NCBI GenBank assembly: GCA_015222555.1
Contig: JADFVM010000037.1
Span: 1-27,176 of the forward strand
Origin: Pseudomonadota bacterium
GTDB taxonomy: Bacteria > Desulfobacterota > JADFVX01
DNA length: 27,176 nucleotides
Direction of reading: 5' to 3'
Shown here piece by piece: positions 7,068 through 16,115 of this stretch (position 1 is its first letter; every line of letters starts with the position of its first letter). A program made the position numbers and the translations under genes. The notes under the pieces were generated by a model. That model had not been told where the DNA came from, searched no databases, and saw nothing but the letters and a program-made list of their open reading frames with translations.

Positions 7068-9323
7068 ATGGCAAAATCACTTCTTATAGTAGAGTCCCCG
7101 GCCAAGGCCAGGACAATTAAAAAGTATCTCGGTAAAGATTTTAATGTACTTGCTTCAGTAGGACACATCAAGGACCTACCAAAAAGCAAGCTGGGCATTG
7201 ATATCGATAATGACTTTAGTCCTCAGTACGTTGTTATAAAGGGCAAGGGGAATATCATAAAGGATATAAAGAAGGAAGCGAAATTGGCAGAGCACGTTTA
7301 TCTGGCGCCTGACCCTGACAGGGAAGGAGAAGCCATTGCCTGGCATATTGCAGATGAAATTAAAGATAAGGATAAGCTATATCGTGTTCTCTTTAATGAA
7401 ATAACGAAAAAAGGGATCGAAGAGGCTATCCAACATCCATTAAAACTCAACCGGCATAAGTTCGAAGCGCAGCAGGCAAGACGTATCCTGGATAGGCTCG
7501 TCGGTTACCAGATATCTCCTCTTCTTTGGGACAAGGTCAGAAGAGGCTTGTCTGCCGGAAGGGTTCAATCCGTTGCTGTGAGGATCATTTGCGATAGGGA
7601 AGCTGAGATTAAGGCCTTTGTTCCCCAAGAATACTGGTCTGTTACTGCCAGGCTGGAGGGGAGCAATCCGCCGCCCGTTGAAGCAAAACTTATCAGGATT
7701 AAGGGTGATAAGGTAAAACTAGGTAAGGAAGAGGAGACACAAGCCTTAGTCAATAGTATTAAGGATGAAGATTTTATTGTAAAAAAGATTGAAAAGAAAG
7801 CAAGAAAGAGAAACCCTACCCCCCCCTTTATTACCAGCACACTCCAGCAGGATGCCGCAAGAAAACTCGGTTTTTCAGCCAAAAAAGCGATGATGCTGGC
7901 GCAACGACTTTATGAAGGTGTTGACCTGGGAAGTGAGGGGCCTGTCGGTTTAATTACCTATATGAGAACTGATTCGACGAGAGTTGCTGACGAAGCGCTG
8001 GAAAATGTGAGGGATTATATCCAAAAGCAGTTTGGGAAAGAATATCTCCCCAAGAAAGCCAGGCAGTATAAAACAGCAAAGTCAGCGCAGGAAGCCCATG
8101 AAGCGATACGACCAACGTCTATGTCATATCCACCGGATATGGTCAAGAAACTCCTTGAAAAGGACCAATTTAGACTATACCAGTTGATCTGGAAACGTTT
8201 CATCGCATCTCAAATGGAATCAGCCGTTATTGATCAAACTGCCATCGATATTGTCGCCAAGGAGGCCACATTCAGAGCAACCGGTTCTATTGTCAGGTTC
8301 CCCGGCTTTATGTCTGTCTATACTGAAGGCAAAGATCAGGAAGATGAGGCAGACAAAGAGGGCCTTCTACCTGCTTTAACAGAAGGCGAGAAAATGCGCC
8401 TTCAGGAACTGACTCCTCGACAACATTTTACAGAACCTCGCCCACGGTTTAGTGAGGCCACACTGGTTAAGGAACTTGAAGAACAAGGTGTAGGCCGGCC
8501 AAGCACCTATGCGGCAATTATCTCAAATATTCAGGACAGGGAATATGTTCGCCTTGAAAAGAAACGTTTTTACCCGACAGAGCTTGGCATGCTGGTTACC
8601 ACTCTACTTGTTGAAAATTTTTCGGATATTATGAATGTCGCATTTACAGCCAAGATGGAAAACAGGCTGGATGAAATAGAAGAGGGGAAGGAAAACTGGA
8701 TTAAATCACTCAGGGCATTTTATGACGGTTTTCACGCTGCCCTTGAGACTGCAAAAACAACGATGAGAGATGTTAAGCGCGAAGAGATCCCAACTGACAT
8801 TGTCTGTGACCAGTGTGGTTCCAATATGGTGATAAAATGGGGTAAAAACGGTGAGTTCCTCGCCTGTCCCAACTACCCTGAATGCAAGAATACAACAAAC
8901 TTCAAACGAGATCCTGCAGGCAAGATTGAAATTGTTAAGGAAGAGCTGGAACTGAGCTCTGAAAATTGCCCGAAGTGCGGCAAACAGATGGTCATAAGAA
9001 CCGGCAGGTTCGGGCGCTTCCTGGCCTGTTCCGACTATCCTGCATGTAAAGGGACCAAACCTTTCTCTACAGGTGTAAAGTGTCCCGCATGCGGGAAAGG
9101 GGATCTTTGCGAAAAGCGGAGTAAAAAGGGAAAGATCTTCTACAGTTGCTCCGAGTTTCCCACCTGCAAGGTTGCCATGTGGGAGAAGCCCTTTCCAGAA
9201 GAGTGCCCTCTTTGTAAAGCACCATTTCTTATTGAAAAACAGTCAAAACGTGAAGGAACGACGGTGAGATGTTATGATAAGGAGTGTGGTTATATGAGGA
9301 AGGTAGAAGATGAAAACGACTAA
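7068..9323 (+). CDS. topA: DNA topoisomerase I
   Basis: Type IA topoisomerase that relaxes negative supercoils. The 751 residues contain an N-terminal Toprim domain (I-V-E-S-P-A-K-A, then P-D-P-D-R-E-G-E-A-I-A-W-H with the metal-binding acidic residues). The core follows, with the catalytic tyrosine in L-I-T-Y-M-R-T-D-S-T (Tyr298). The C-terminus carries four C4 zinc-ribbon motifs starting near residues 583, 638, 675 and 710, each of the form C-x-x-C ... C-x(4,5)-C. Three or four such repeats are common in bacterial TopA. It is probably transcribed with dprA, an arrangement seen in many bacteria. It is followed by repeat copy 2 rather than by an ordinary terminator. Confidence 0.97.
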   Translation: MAKSLLIVESPAKARTIKKYLGKDFNVLASVGHIKDLPKSKLGIDIDNDFSPQYVVIKGKGNIIKDIKKEAKLAEHVYLAPDPDREGEAIAWHIADEIKDKDKLYRVLFNEITKKGIEEAIQHPLKLNRHKFEAQQARRILDRLVGYQISPLLWDKVRRGLSAGRVQSVAVRIICDREAEIKAFVPQEYWSVTARLEGSNPPPVEAKLIRIKGDKVKLGKEEETQALVNSIKDEDFIVKKIEKKARKRNPTPPFITSTLQQDAARKLGFSAKKAMMLAQRLYEGVDLGSEGPVGLITYMRTDSTRVADEALENVRDYIQKQFGKEYLPKKARQYKTAKSAQEAHEAIRPTSMSYPPDMVKKLLEKDQFRLYQLIWKRFIASQMESAVIDQTAIDIVAKEATFRATGSIVRFPGFMSVYTEGKDQEDEADKEGLLPALTEGEKMRLQELTPRQHFTEPRPRFSEATLVKELEEQGVGRPSTYAAIISNIQDREYVRLEKKRFYPTELGMLVTTLLVENFSDIMNVAFTAKMENRLDEIEEGKENWIKSLRAFYDGFHAALETAKTTMRDVKREEIPTDIVCDQCGSNMVIKWGKNGEFLACPNYPECKNTTNFKRDPAGKIEIVKEELELSSENCPKCGKQMVIRTGRFGRFLACSDYPACKGTKPFSTGVKCPACGKGDLCEKRSKKGKIFYSCSEFPTCKVAMWEKPFPEECPLCKAPFLIEKQSKREGTTVRCYDKECGYMRKVEDEND

Positions 9324-9367
9324 TCAAAATTACTCGTTGACGCAAGATTCCAAGGATCACCCCCTTT

Positions 9368-9444
9368 TTAGTAACTTAGAAATCATTTTCTGTGCTTTTC
9401 TGGCAGAAAATGATTTCGTGAAGGCACTTATCAGGTTTATCCGG
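9368..9444. repeat. 77-bp dispersed stem-forming repeat, copy 2
   Basis: Second copy of the element at 1820-1896, in the same orientation. The stem is GAAATCATTTTCTG (9379-9392) paired with CAGAAAATGATTTC (9404-9417). Where copy 1 has a T-A pair, this copy has C-G: both arms changed together, so pairing is preserved. It lies between the convergent topA and hemerythrin genes. Confidence 0.85.
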
Positions 9445-9465
9445 TTTAAGTGATTCTACCTATAG

Positions 9466-9870
9466 CTACGCTCTTCCTTTCATCTTGAAGCCAGCATAGT
9501 TCTTATCCTCATTCATTATATGATCTGTGAGCCAGTTTTTTAAAGTGCTCATAATTTCCGTTCGCAATATAACTTCCCCGGACATAAATTCTTCTTTTAA
9601 CCTGTTCATCTTGTGTTTAAATCGTATGTGAATAGATTTATGCTCATAAAACCCGGGGTAGTTCATCTCTTCCAACAGTTTTTCTTCTTCATCAAAATGA
9701 TAGACCGTGTAATCAATTACGTCGGAAAACACCTTTTCTAGAGTTTCAGAATTTCAGGAACTCATGAGAGAATCATGAAGCTCATTTATAATATTAATCC
9801 ACCCTTTGTGCTGTTCATCCATTTCCGGGATATTGATACTAAACTCTTCGCCCCAGGTAATTAATGACAT
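9466..9870 (-). pseudogene. Bacteriohemerythrin interrupted by an in-frame TGA
   Basis: From the ATG at 9870 (preceded by AGAGGTG) the frame reads M-S-L-I-T-W-G-E-E-F-S-I-N-I-P-E-M-D-E-Q-H-K, the standard bacteriohemerythrin start. It hits TGA at 9756-9754 (codon 39) and then continues in the same frame for 95 more codons to a normal end. All expected diiron ligands are present across the two parts: H in E-Q-H-K, H and E in Y-H-F-D-E-E-E, two H in Y-E-H-K-S-I-H, and H and D in D-H-I-M-N-E-D. The stop sits in the helix-connecting loop. A single G-to-T change from GGA would explain it. Nonsense mutation, sequencing error or readthrough are possible; an internal GTG at 9732 would make only a ligand-poor fragment. 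Confidence 0.85.
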
Positions 9871-10122
9871 ATGAGCACCTCTTTTTATCTATTTTTTAAC
9901 AATAAAAATATACAACATAAAATTAATTTGTCAAAACTTTATCTATTGAAAAAATTCGCTACTATTTTCAACTCTTTAATTCCCTAATTTCTATGCTATA
10001 ACAAGTCATCTGCCAATGATGGCTTCCCTATGTTATACTTTCTCTATTTAAGCTAACAAGTCCTTGGCGTCAATAGCAATGTTCGTAACTTCTTTATCTT
10101 AACTTACTTTGAACTTAAATTT

Positions 10123-10626
10123 ATGTTAAAAACCTCTGTTGTTTTGTTAATTACTCTAGTCATGCTCATATCTGGATGTGCCGGCCCGGATAATGCGAAA
10201 CATAAAGACTATAGCATTGCTGACATCATTGAAGAAGCCAGCAGATTAAGCCCAAAGGAAATAAAGCAGGCCTTATATGAACAGTTTAAGGAATGGAAAT
10301 CTGTTAAATATAAATACGGGGGTTTATCGAAAAAGGGAATTGATTGTTCCGGTTTTGTCTACATAACCTATCGTTCCAAATTTGGAATTAAACTCCCCAG
10401 AAGCACAAAGTTGCAGCTAAAATCAGGTCAGAGAATCACAAAAAGCAAACTTAGACCGGGGGACCTGGTTTTTTTTAAAACGGGCCTCTTAACCCGACAT
10501 GTTGGCCTATATATAGGGGAAAGACAATTTTTACATGCATCAACCAGTAAAGGTGTCACAATATCAAGGCTCGATGATAACTATTGGGCCAGAAAATACT
10601 GGAAGTCAATTAGAATAAAAATATGA
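10123..10626 (+). CDS. NlpC/P60 family lipoprotein (peptidoglycan endopeptidase)
   Basis: A 167-residue lipoprotein with signal peptide and lipobox L-I-S-G-C (Cys19). The NlpC/P60 catalytic domain runs from about residue 55. The catalytic Cys is in G-I-D-C-S-G-F-V, and the expected His residues are in T-R-H-V-G-L-Y-I-G and Q-F-L-H-A-S-T. R-P-G-D-L-V-F-F is also typical of this family. Length and layout resemble MepS/Spr, which cleaves D-Ala-mDAP cross-links during wall growth, though the exact bond cut is not shown by the sequence. It sits 72 bp before the S4 gene on the same strand. I see no clear consensus promoter in the 250 bp upstream. Confidence 0.92.
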   Translation: MLKTSVVLLITLVMLISGCAGPDNAKHKDYSIADIIEEASRLSPKEIKQALYEQFKEWKSVKYKYGGLSKKGIDCSGFVYITYRSKFGIKLPRSTKLQLKSGQRITKSKLRPGDLVFFKTGLLTRHVGLYIGERQFLHASTSKGVTISRLDDNYWARKYWKSIRIKI

Positions 10627-10698
10627 TAAAATACTTTCCCCAAGGTATTGAACTTTTGAAAATAATGTAGAAAGGGTAGAGGGAAAGGGTAATTAAGT

Positions 10699-10908
10699 AT
10701 GAATCGATCTTTTGAATTGGCAGATGATTATATCGAGTTAATAAAACTTTTAAAAGTCACCGGCCTGTGTAGCACAGGAGGTATGGCCAAGATAGTTGTC
10801 GAGGATGGCCTTGTTGAAGTAGACGGAAATATTGAGTTGCGCAAACGACGTAAGATTAGACGTGGTCATCAGGTTACCTATGAGAGTGTGGTCATTGACA
10901 TTATATAA
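10699..10908 (+). CDS. S4-domain RNA-binding protein (YbcJ-like)
   Basis: A 69-residue protein that is almost entirely one S4 RNA-binding domain: Y-I-E-L-I-K-L-L-K-V-T-G-L, then G-G-M-A-K-I-V-V-E-D-G-L-V-E-V-D-G, then E-x-R-K-R-R-K-I-R-R-G. This matches YbcJ-type small S4 proteins that have no enzymatic domain and an unknown RNA target. GAGGGAAAGGG precedes the ATG. It is downstream of the NlpC/P60 gene and may be co-transcribed. Confidence 0.9.
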   Translation: MNRSFELADDYIELIKLLKVTGLCSTGGMAKIVVEDGLVEVDGNIELRKRRKIRRGHQVTYESVVIDII

Positions 10909-11040
10909 TTTATCCTGGAAGTAGAGACAAAAATACCTGCCCTCTTTCACAGAACATTTGATAGGCCATCATGACCGGGCTTTTTACTAATTCATTATTT
11001 TGATAGACTTATATATAACACTTTAACAATAAGGTGACCT

Positions 11041-11850
11041 ATGAGAGCTTCCATAAAGATATTTCTTTCTTTATTAATAGTTACATCCCTATTTTTTCAG
11101 TCCTGCAGCACTGTACCTGTCACAGAGAGACGGCAACTCATTCTTATTCCAGACTCTCAAATGCTGTCGATGAGTTTTACCCAATATGATGAATTCCTTA
11201 AAAACAATACTGTCAGTTCAAATTCAGAACAGTCAAGCATGGTAAAAAAAGTGGGGGCAAAGATCCAGAAAGCTGTAGAACAATATTTGACAGCTAATGG
11301 AAGGGGCGAGGAACTAAGAAACTATGCATGGGAATTTAACCTAATTGAGAGCGATGAAATCAATGCCTGGTGCATGCCAGGCGGAAAGGTCGTAGTCTAT
11401 ACAGGGATTTTGTCTATTGCTAAGGATGAGGATGGCCTTGCCGTTGTCATGGGACATGAAATTGCCCATGCCATAGCCAAACATGGCAGTGAGAGAATGA
11501 GTCAGGTAATGATTGCTCAGGCAGGGAATTTTATCCTAACTCAAGCGATGGCTGAGAAACCTGAGGCTACCCGCAACCTCTGGATGGGGGTCTTTGGCGC
11601 GGGTACACAATTTGGCGTTATCCTGCCCTTTAGTCGCTATCATGAAAGTGAGGCAGACCATTTGGGTCTTATTTTTATGTCAATGGCCGGTTATAATCCA
11701 CAAAGTGCAGTCGAGTTCTGGCAGAGAATGGCCAGGATTAAGAAGGGTCAGGCACCACCAGAATTTATTAGCACCCATCCTTCGGATGAAAAACGCATCC
11801 GCGAAATTGAAGAAAAACTACCTGAGGCAATGAAATACTTTAATCAATAA
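11041..11850 (+). CDS. M48 family metallopeptidase lipoprotein
   Basis: A 269-residue exported zinc protease with signal peptide and lipobox F-F-Q-S-C. The zinc motif H-E-I-A-H (V-V-M-G-H-E-I-A-H-A, about residues 138-147) and the third ligand Glu in S-R-Y-H-E-S-E-A-D (about residues 199-207) define an Oma1/LoiP/YcaL-like M48 enzyme, probably involved in outer-membrane protein quality control. The C-terminal S-T-H-P-S-D-E-K-R-I motif is also typical. AAGGTG precedes the ATG. An AT-rich stretch with TATATAAC lies about 25 bp upstream, but I cannot assign a convincing -35. It is separated from the next gene by a 392-bp gap. Confidence 0.93.
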   Translation: MRASIKIFLSLLIVTSLFFQSCSTVPVTERRQLILIPDSQMLSMSFTQYDEFLKNNTVSSNSEQSSMVKKVGAKIQKAVEQYLTANGRGEELRNYAWEFNLIESDEINAWCMPGGKVVVYTGILSIAKDEDGLAVVMGHEIAHAIAKHGSERMSQVMIAQAGNFILTQAMAEKPEATRNLWMGVFGAGTQFGVILPFSRYHESEADHLGLIFMSMAGYNPQSAVEFWQRMARIKKGQAPPEFISTHPSDEKRIREIEEKLPEAMKYFNQ

Positions 11851-12242
11851 GAATTTAAGACAAGCCATCGCCATTAATGAGAATGAGATTGTAATACCCC
11901 ACGATCTGACTGAGCATCATAATCGCCTCCCGACCCCGGCTATTCATTTTAGGACAAATGTACATTGAAACAGCTTTCAAAAAAATATTATCAGAATCCT
12001 AAAGTAAATCCCGGATCATACCGATAAAACAAGCTATTATTTTTTTGTGAAGCGTGTAATACTGTAATTATCTTATCATCCGCGATGAGTTTTACTCTTA
12101 TATAACATCATTTAAGAACAAAATAAAAAGTAGAATCCACATCAGCAACAGCGATAACCTTGCCAAGACACTCTAAATAAATGTGCCGGTGTTGCAGATA
12201 CATTTCTATTAAATTAAAAACAAGGCTCAACCAATTCAAATA
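11851..12242. other. Intergenic gap of 392 bp with no clear gene
   Basis: No RNA gene, terminator or repeat is evident. On the minus strand a 36-codon open frame (11965 to 11855) reads M-Y-I-C-P-K-M-N-S-R-G-R-E-A-I-M-M-L and onward; its composition is protein-like but it lacks a convincing Shine-Dalgarno sequence and I do not recognise it. It may be a gene remnant. The rest is AT-rich, including about 80 bp directly before the cyclase gene. Confidence 0.4.
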
Positions 12243-13886
12243 ATGCATAAAAGAGTATCGCTTTTCATCGTAATTTTCTGCCTACTTTTACAACCTGCAA
12301 CTCTTTTCGCCTCACAAAGTCTGGCGTCATACGGCATAAGCAGCTGGTATTACAGCATCGTCATTGTGATGTCACTTTATAACGCTCTTCTCTATATGAC
12401 ATTTAAAGAAAAAAGTTACTTCTATTTGACCCTTTATATAGCGGCATGCGGCTTTGCTCTCTTTGCCCACGAAGGCTTATTAAATCAATGGCCGTGGATA
12501 TCAGGTTCATCCATAAGTTACAGAATTATAAGCTCGGCATGTTTGATTGGCATCGTGTTGGCCCTCAAATTCAGTAAACTGTTTCTGCCAGTTGATTTAA
12601 GGTTCAAAAAGATCCTCAATACTCTTATCTACATCACTGTAATTATTTTAGGTGTTCTGTTATTTTCTCCCGGCAAATGGATTATTTACTTTTTATCAGC
12701 CTACAAGGCTCTCATTGCCTTCTTCTTAGCACTCATTGGTTTAATTTTCTGGCGTGACGGCTTTCAACCGGCAAAGTTTTATTCCCTTGCATGGTTTTTT
12801 CTATTTGCCGGGGCCTCCCTCTTTCTTGTGATGCATGCCGGCATGATCCCCGTTAATATTTTCACACAACTCTCCCTTAAAGCCGGCTCTACCGTTGAAA
12901 TAACTCTGTTAACTTTTTCTCTTGCTTATTTCTCGTGGATTGTAAAGGGTGAAAAGGACCATAAAATCAGTGTTTCAGCCTCACAGAAAATGAAAATGCA
13001 AAACAGACAGGAAGAATTAATCAAGGCTTATCAGCTTTTCGTGCCCAAGCAACTGGTGGATTATTTAGAAAAAGACAGTATTCTCGATGTGCAGCTAGGT
13101 GATCATCTGGAAAAAGAAATGTCCATACTATTTTCAGACATCAGAGCTTTCTCTGCGCTATCTGAATCCATGACACCCCGGGAAAATTTTAAATTCCTGA
13201 ATTCCTATTTGAAACAAATGGAGCCATTAATAAAAAACTGTAACGGATTTATTGATAAATATATCGGTGATTCTATTATGGCACTCTTTGGTAGCAATGC
13301 TGATGATGCCCTTCGGGCTGCCATCGATATGCAAGAGAAATTACTTGAATATAATGGCTGGCGGAATAATGTGGGCTATCGCTCTCTTGAAATCGGTATA
13401 GGTATAAACACAGGACCTGTAATGATCGGTACCGTTGGGGGACCGGGACACATGGAGGGAACAGTCATAGGCGATTCTGTAAACCTTGCATCGAGGATTG
13501 AAGGGATGGCAAAAAGTTATCAAACACCCATATTAATAGGGGGAAAAACCTATAAGAATCTGTCCAACAAAGGCGTTTATTTAATTCGATTGATCGATCA
13601 CGTTAAGGTGAGAGGGAAAGAGGAAACTGTTGAAATTTACGAAGTATTTGACGCTGACTCGCAGGAGGCTCGTGAGGGAAAACAACGGACACTCAAGCAA
13701 TTTTCAGAAGCCTTAACTTATTACGAAATGGGCAATCTGGAAGAAGCACAAAAACTGTTTCAAACCTGTTTGGACATCAATCCTAACGATCGTGTCGCTA
13801 ACATTTATGATGACCGTTGTGCCTACTATTTAACTACTGGTGTAAGCAGTGACTGGAATAGAATCACGGAATTAAAAAGTAAGTAA
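12243..13886 (+). CDS. 7TM membrane class III nucleotidyl cyclase
   Basis: A 547-residue membrane protein. A signal-like N-terminus is followed by seven hydrophobic helices (about residues 34-235) resembling the 7TMR-DISM membrane region, then a short coiled linker and a class III cyclase domain (about 285-470). Both metal-binding Asp are present (D299 in F-S-D-I-R-A-F, D343 in Y-I-G-D), as are the transition-state residues N414 and R418 in V-N-L-A-S-R. The purine-selecting pair K339 and T407 matches CyaC-type adenylate cyclases, so cAMP is the likely product. A C-terminal TPR-like helix pair follows (about 480-525). The periplasmic DISM sensor domain common in such proteins is missing. No Shine-Dalgarno sequence is visible. 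A cNMP-binding protein occurs elsewhere in the window. Confidence 0.9.
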   Translation: MHKRVSLFIVIFCLLLQPATLFASQSLASYGISSWYYSIVIVMSLYNALLYMTFKEKSYFYLTLYIAACGFALFAHEGLLNQWPWISGSSISYRIISSACLIGIVLALKFSKLFLPVDLRFKKILNTLIYITVIILGVLLFSPGKWIIYFLSAYKALIAFFLALIGLIFWRDGFQPAKFYSLAWFFLFAGASLFLVMHAGMIPVNIFTQLSLKAGSTVEITLLTFSLAYFSWIVKGEKDHKISVSASQKMKMQNRQEELIKAYQLFVPKQLVDYLEKDSILDVQLGDHLEKEMSILFSDIRAFSALSESMTPRENFKFLNSYLKQMEPLIKNCNGFIDKYIGDSIMALFGSNADDALRAAIDMQEKLLEYNGWRNNVGYRSLEIGIGINTGPVMIGTVGGPGHMEGTVIGDSVNLASRIEGMAKSYQTPILIGGKTYKNLSNKGVYLIRLIDHVKVRGKEETVEIYEVFDADSQEAREGKQRTLKQFSEALTYYEMGNLEEAQKLFQTCLDINPNDRVANIYDDRCAYYLTTGVSSDWNRITELKSK

Positions 13887-13938
13887 GATCTGTGGTATAT
13901 TATGTACTGAATGAGTTAAATAGTGTAACAGTATAAAA

Positions 13939-14498
13939 TTATAAAGGAAAGTCGATATCTTTACACTGAGATGTTTTTTTATTTTTCCTTTTTTCTGCCT
14001 GAAAACAGGCGGGGTAAAGACTCTGTGACGGTTTACCTATAAAGTAGCCCCGAGCATAATCCACATCATATTTTTTCAGATATTGCAGGGTCTCTTCTTT
14101 TTCAACAAATTCTGCGATAGTCTTTATGCCCATTCCCTTTGCCACATCTGATATTGCCTTAACAAAAAGCTGGTCATTCGTGTTAGTTGTAAGATTGCGA
14201 ATAAACGACCCATCGATCTTGAGAAAATCAACATGCATATCTCTTAGATAAACAAAGGAGGTAAAACCGACACCGAAAGCATCAAGGGCAAACTTGCATC
14301 CCCTTTCTTTTAACATTTCCATAAACTCAATCGCCTTAACCATATCACGCACTGTCGCCATTCATCATCAACATTGTTTTAAAGACTGATAAGAACAATC
14401 TTTTCATTGGGATTAATTTCCACAATCTTACATGCCAGGTTCAAGCCGTTCATTCCAGGCATTAGGGTGAAATCAACCATCATTATTTTCAAATTATC
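13939..14498 (-). pseudogene. Decayed receiver + EAL domain gene
   Basis: Two fragments of a c-di-GMP signalling protein in different frames. The upstream piece (14498-14379) encodes the middle of a response-regulator receiver, M-V-D-F-T-L-M-P-G-M-N-G onward to V-L-I-S-L and a stop. The downstream piece (14361-13939, 140 residues) is the C-terminal part of an EAL phosphodiesterase: A-L-D-A-F-G-V-G-F, F-L-K-I-D-G-S-F-I and Y-A-R-G-Y-F-I-G-K-P. The receiver start, any GGDEF and the first half of EAL including the E-A-L motif itself are absent. One metal-binding Asp of the D-D-F-G motif is Ala. TGA repeats lie directly before the EAL fragment. This is a deleted remnant abutting the rsmE stop; the ATG at 14361 is probably not a real start. 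Confidence 0.8.
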
Positions 14499-15234
14499 TC
14501 ATGTCACCCCACAAAAACTGGAGAATACTTACAACAGCAATACCAGCCGTTTCTGTTCTTAAAATCCGCTTACCAAGTGATATGGACATAAAACCAGCCC
14601 TCCTGGCCTCATTAACCTCTAAAGTAGAAAATCCACCTTCCGGCCCGATGAGAATAATGACTTTATCATAAGGTGTTGACATGAAGTTGCCTAGCTTATT
14701 ATCCTCCTGCGATTCCCAGGGGATGAGTTTTAAGGTTTTGTTATCATCACTATTAGAAAATTTATCTATAAGCTCTTCAATTGTCGTCACGGTTTCGATA
14801 GAGGGAATATAATTTCTGCCACACTGCCGCGATGCTTCGAGGGCGATCTTCTCCCAGCGTTTTGTTTTTCCTTCACTTTCCTTGGGCCGGGATACAGACC
14901 TGGAAGAGATAAGGGGGATGAACGACTTTACACCCAGTTCCGTACCCTTTTGTATAATAAAGTCCATCTTTTTTCCTTTAGGAAGAGCCTGACAGAGTAT
15001 AATGTCAAGGTTGGACTCTCTATCAACCTTTTCGCTCTCTAGCACCTCAACTGATATATTTTTGTCAATACCGGCAATGACAGATCTATATTCCGTGCCA
15101 TCGGCTGTACAAATGATAAGACTGTCCCCTATGTTGAGGCGAAGAACTTTTTTTATATACCGACTGACTTCACCTGAAACCTGTATATACGCCCCTTTTT
15201 TCTCACAGCCTTCTATAAAAACCCGACTACTCAT
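14494..15234 (-). CDS. rsmE: 16S rRNA (uracil1498-N3)-methyltransferase RsmE
   Basis: SPOUT-fold enzyme that methylates N3 of U1498 in 16S rRNA. The 246 residues show an N-terminal PUA-like domain (about 1-70) and the SPOUT knot with I-G-P-E-G-G-F-S (about residues 195-202) and L-G-K-R-I-L-R-T-E-T-A (about 218-228), the SAM-binding signature of RsmE. Length is normal. The ATG overlaps the prmA stop in an ATGA arrangement (15231-15234), giving a coupled operon. The stop abuts the remnant receiver gene. Confidence 0.96.
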   Translation of the reverse strand: MSSRVFIEGCEKKGAYIQVSGEVSRYIKKVLRLNIGDSLIICTADGTEYRSVIAGIDKNISVEVLESEKVDRESNLDIILCQALPKGKKMDFIIQKGTELGVKSFIPLISSRSVSRPKESEGKTKRWEKIALEASRQCGRNYIPSIETVTTIEELIDKFSNSDDNKTLKLIPWESQEDNKLGNFMSTPYDKVIILIGPEGGFSTLEVNEARRAGFMSISLGKRILRTETAGIAVVSILQFLWGDMR

Positions 15235-16115
15235 CCTTTAAACAACAGAGCACCCCATTCCCCATCCCCCAGTACCTCTTCCAACTGCACACCGTTTTTC
15301 ACATAGGCATCAGCAACTTTTCGGATCTGTGAGTTAAGAATGCCTGACAGAATGATGCTCCCCCCCCTATTGATATGACAAATTATCTCCTTAGTCATAT
15401 CAATGAGTGTTTCAGCCAGAATATTTGCCACGATTATGTCAAATTTTGATGACAGGTTTTCCAATGGCGTGGCTGATACTTCGATATTATTTTCAACGCC
15501 ATTGTTGATAATATTTTCACGGGCTATCTTAATAACACTCTCATCGTTATCAATCGCCTTGACTTTGACCACCCCGAGCCTGGCCGCCACGATTGCCAGG
15601 ATACCGGAACCGGTGCCGATATCCAGCAGCTCCTCACTGCCTTTGATGATTTTATCAAGAAGTCTGATGCACAATCTCGTCGTCTCGTGTGTCCCTGTCC
15701 CAAAGGCCATTCCCGGATCTATATCTATGATAACTTCCCCGCTACTTGGAGAATATTGCTCCCACGAGGGCTTGATGACCACTCTTTTTGAAACAGAGGT
15801 GGGTTTAAAAAACTTTTTCCATCCCTCCCAATCCTCTTGAGAGGTTTCTTTGACATTTACTTTGCCGACTTGTCCCTCAGGAAAGACTTCTTGCAGCGAG
15901 GAAATGAAGGCTTTAAACGCATCAATATTATTTTTATTCTCATTAACTGAACCTCTAAGGTATCCTTTAAGACAAGGTCTTATCAGATGCTGTGCTTCAT
16001 CCCGTACAAGTGTTTGCATAACATTTCCAACAGAACCCAGGCCCTTCAGGTAGTCATCAACCAACAAGGAGAGTTTTTCTGATAAATCGACAGATATCTC
16101 TGTCCAGTATTCCAT
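15231..16115 (-). CDS. prmA: Ribosomal protein L11 methyltransferase PrmA
   Basis: SAM-dependent enzyme that methylates ribosomal protein L11. The 294 residues include an N-terminal L11-recognition domain and a Rossmann methyltransferase domain with L-D-I-G-T-G-S-G-I-L-A-I (about residues 165-176), preceded by D-P-G-M-A-F-G-T-G-T-H-E-T-T, a PrmA hallmark. V-A-N-I-L-A (about residue 229) matches the catalytic N-P/N-I-L motif. AAAGGA precedes the ATG. It is the first gene of a two-gene operon with rsmE, a pairing seen in many bacteria. Confidence 0.96.
   Translation of the reverse strand: MEYWTEISVDLSEKLSLLVDDYLKGLGSVGNVMQTLVRDEAQHLIRPCLKGYLRGSVNENKNNIDAFKAFISSLQEVFPEGQVGKVNVKETSQEDWEGWKKFFKPTSVSKRVVIKPSWEQYSPSSGEVIIDIDPGMAFGTGTHETTRLCIRLLDKIIKGSEELLDIGTGSGILAIVAARLGVVKVKAIDNDESVIKIARENIINNGVENNIEVSATPLENLSSKFDIIVANILAETLIDMTKEIICHINRGGSIILSGILNSQIRKVADAYVKNGVQLEEVLGDGEWGALLFKG

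Noticed and set aside
9754..9756. TGA in the hemerythrin as selenocysteine
   Set aside because: No SECIS-like hairpin follows, the position is a loop and not a metal ligand, and a one-base change from GGA explains it.
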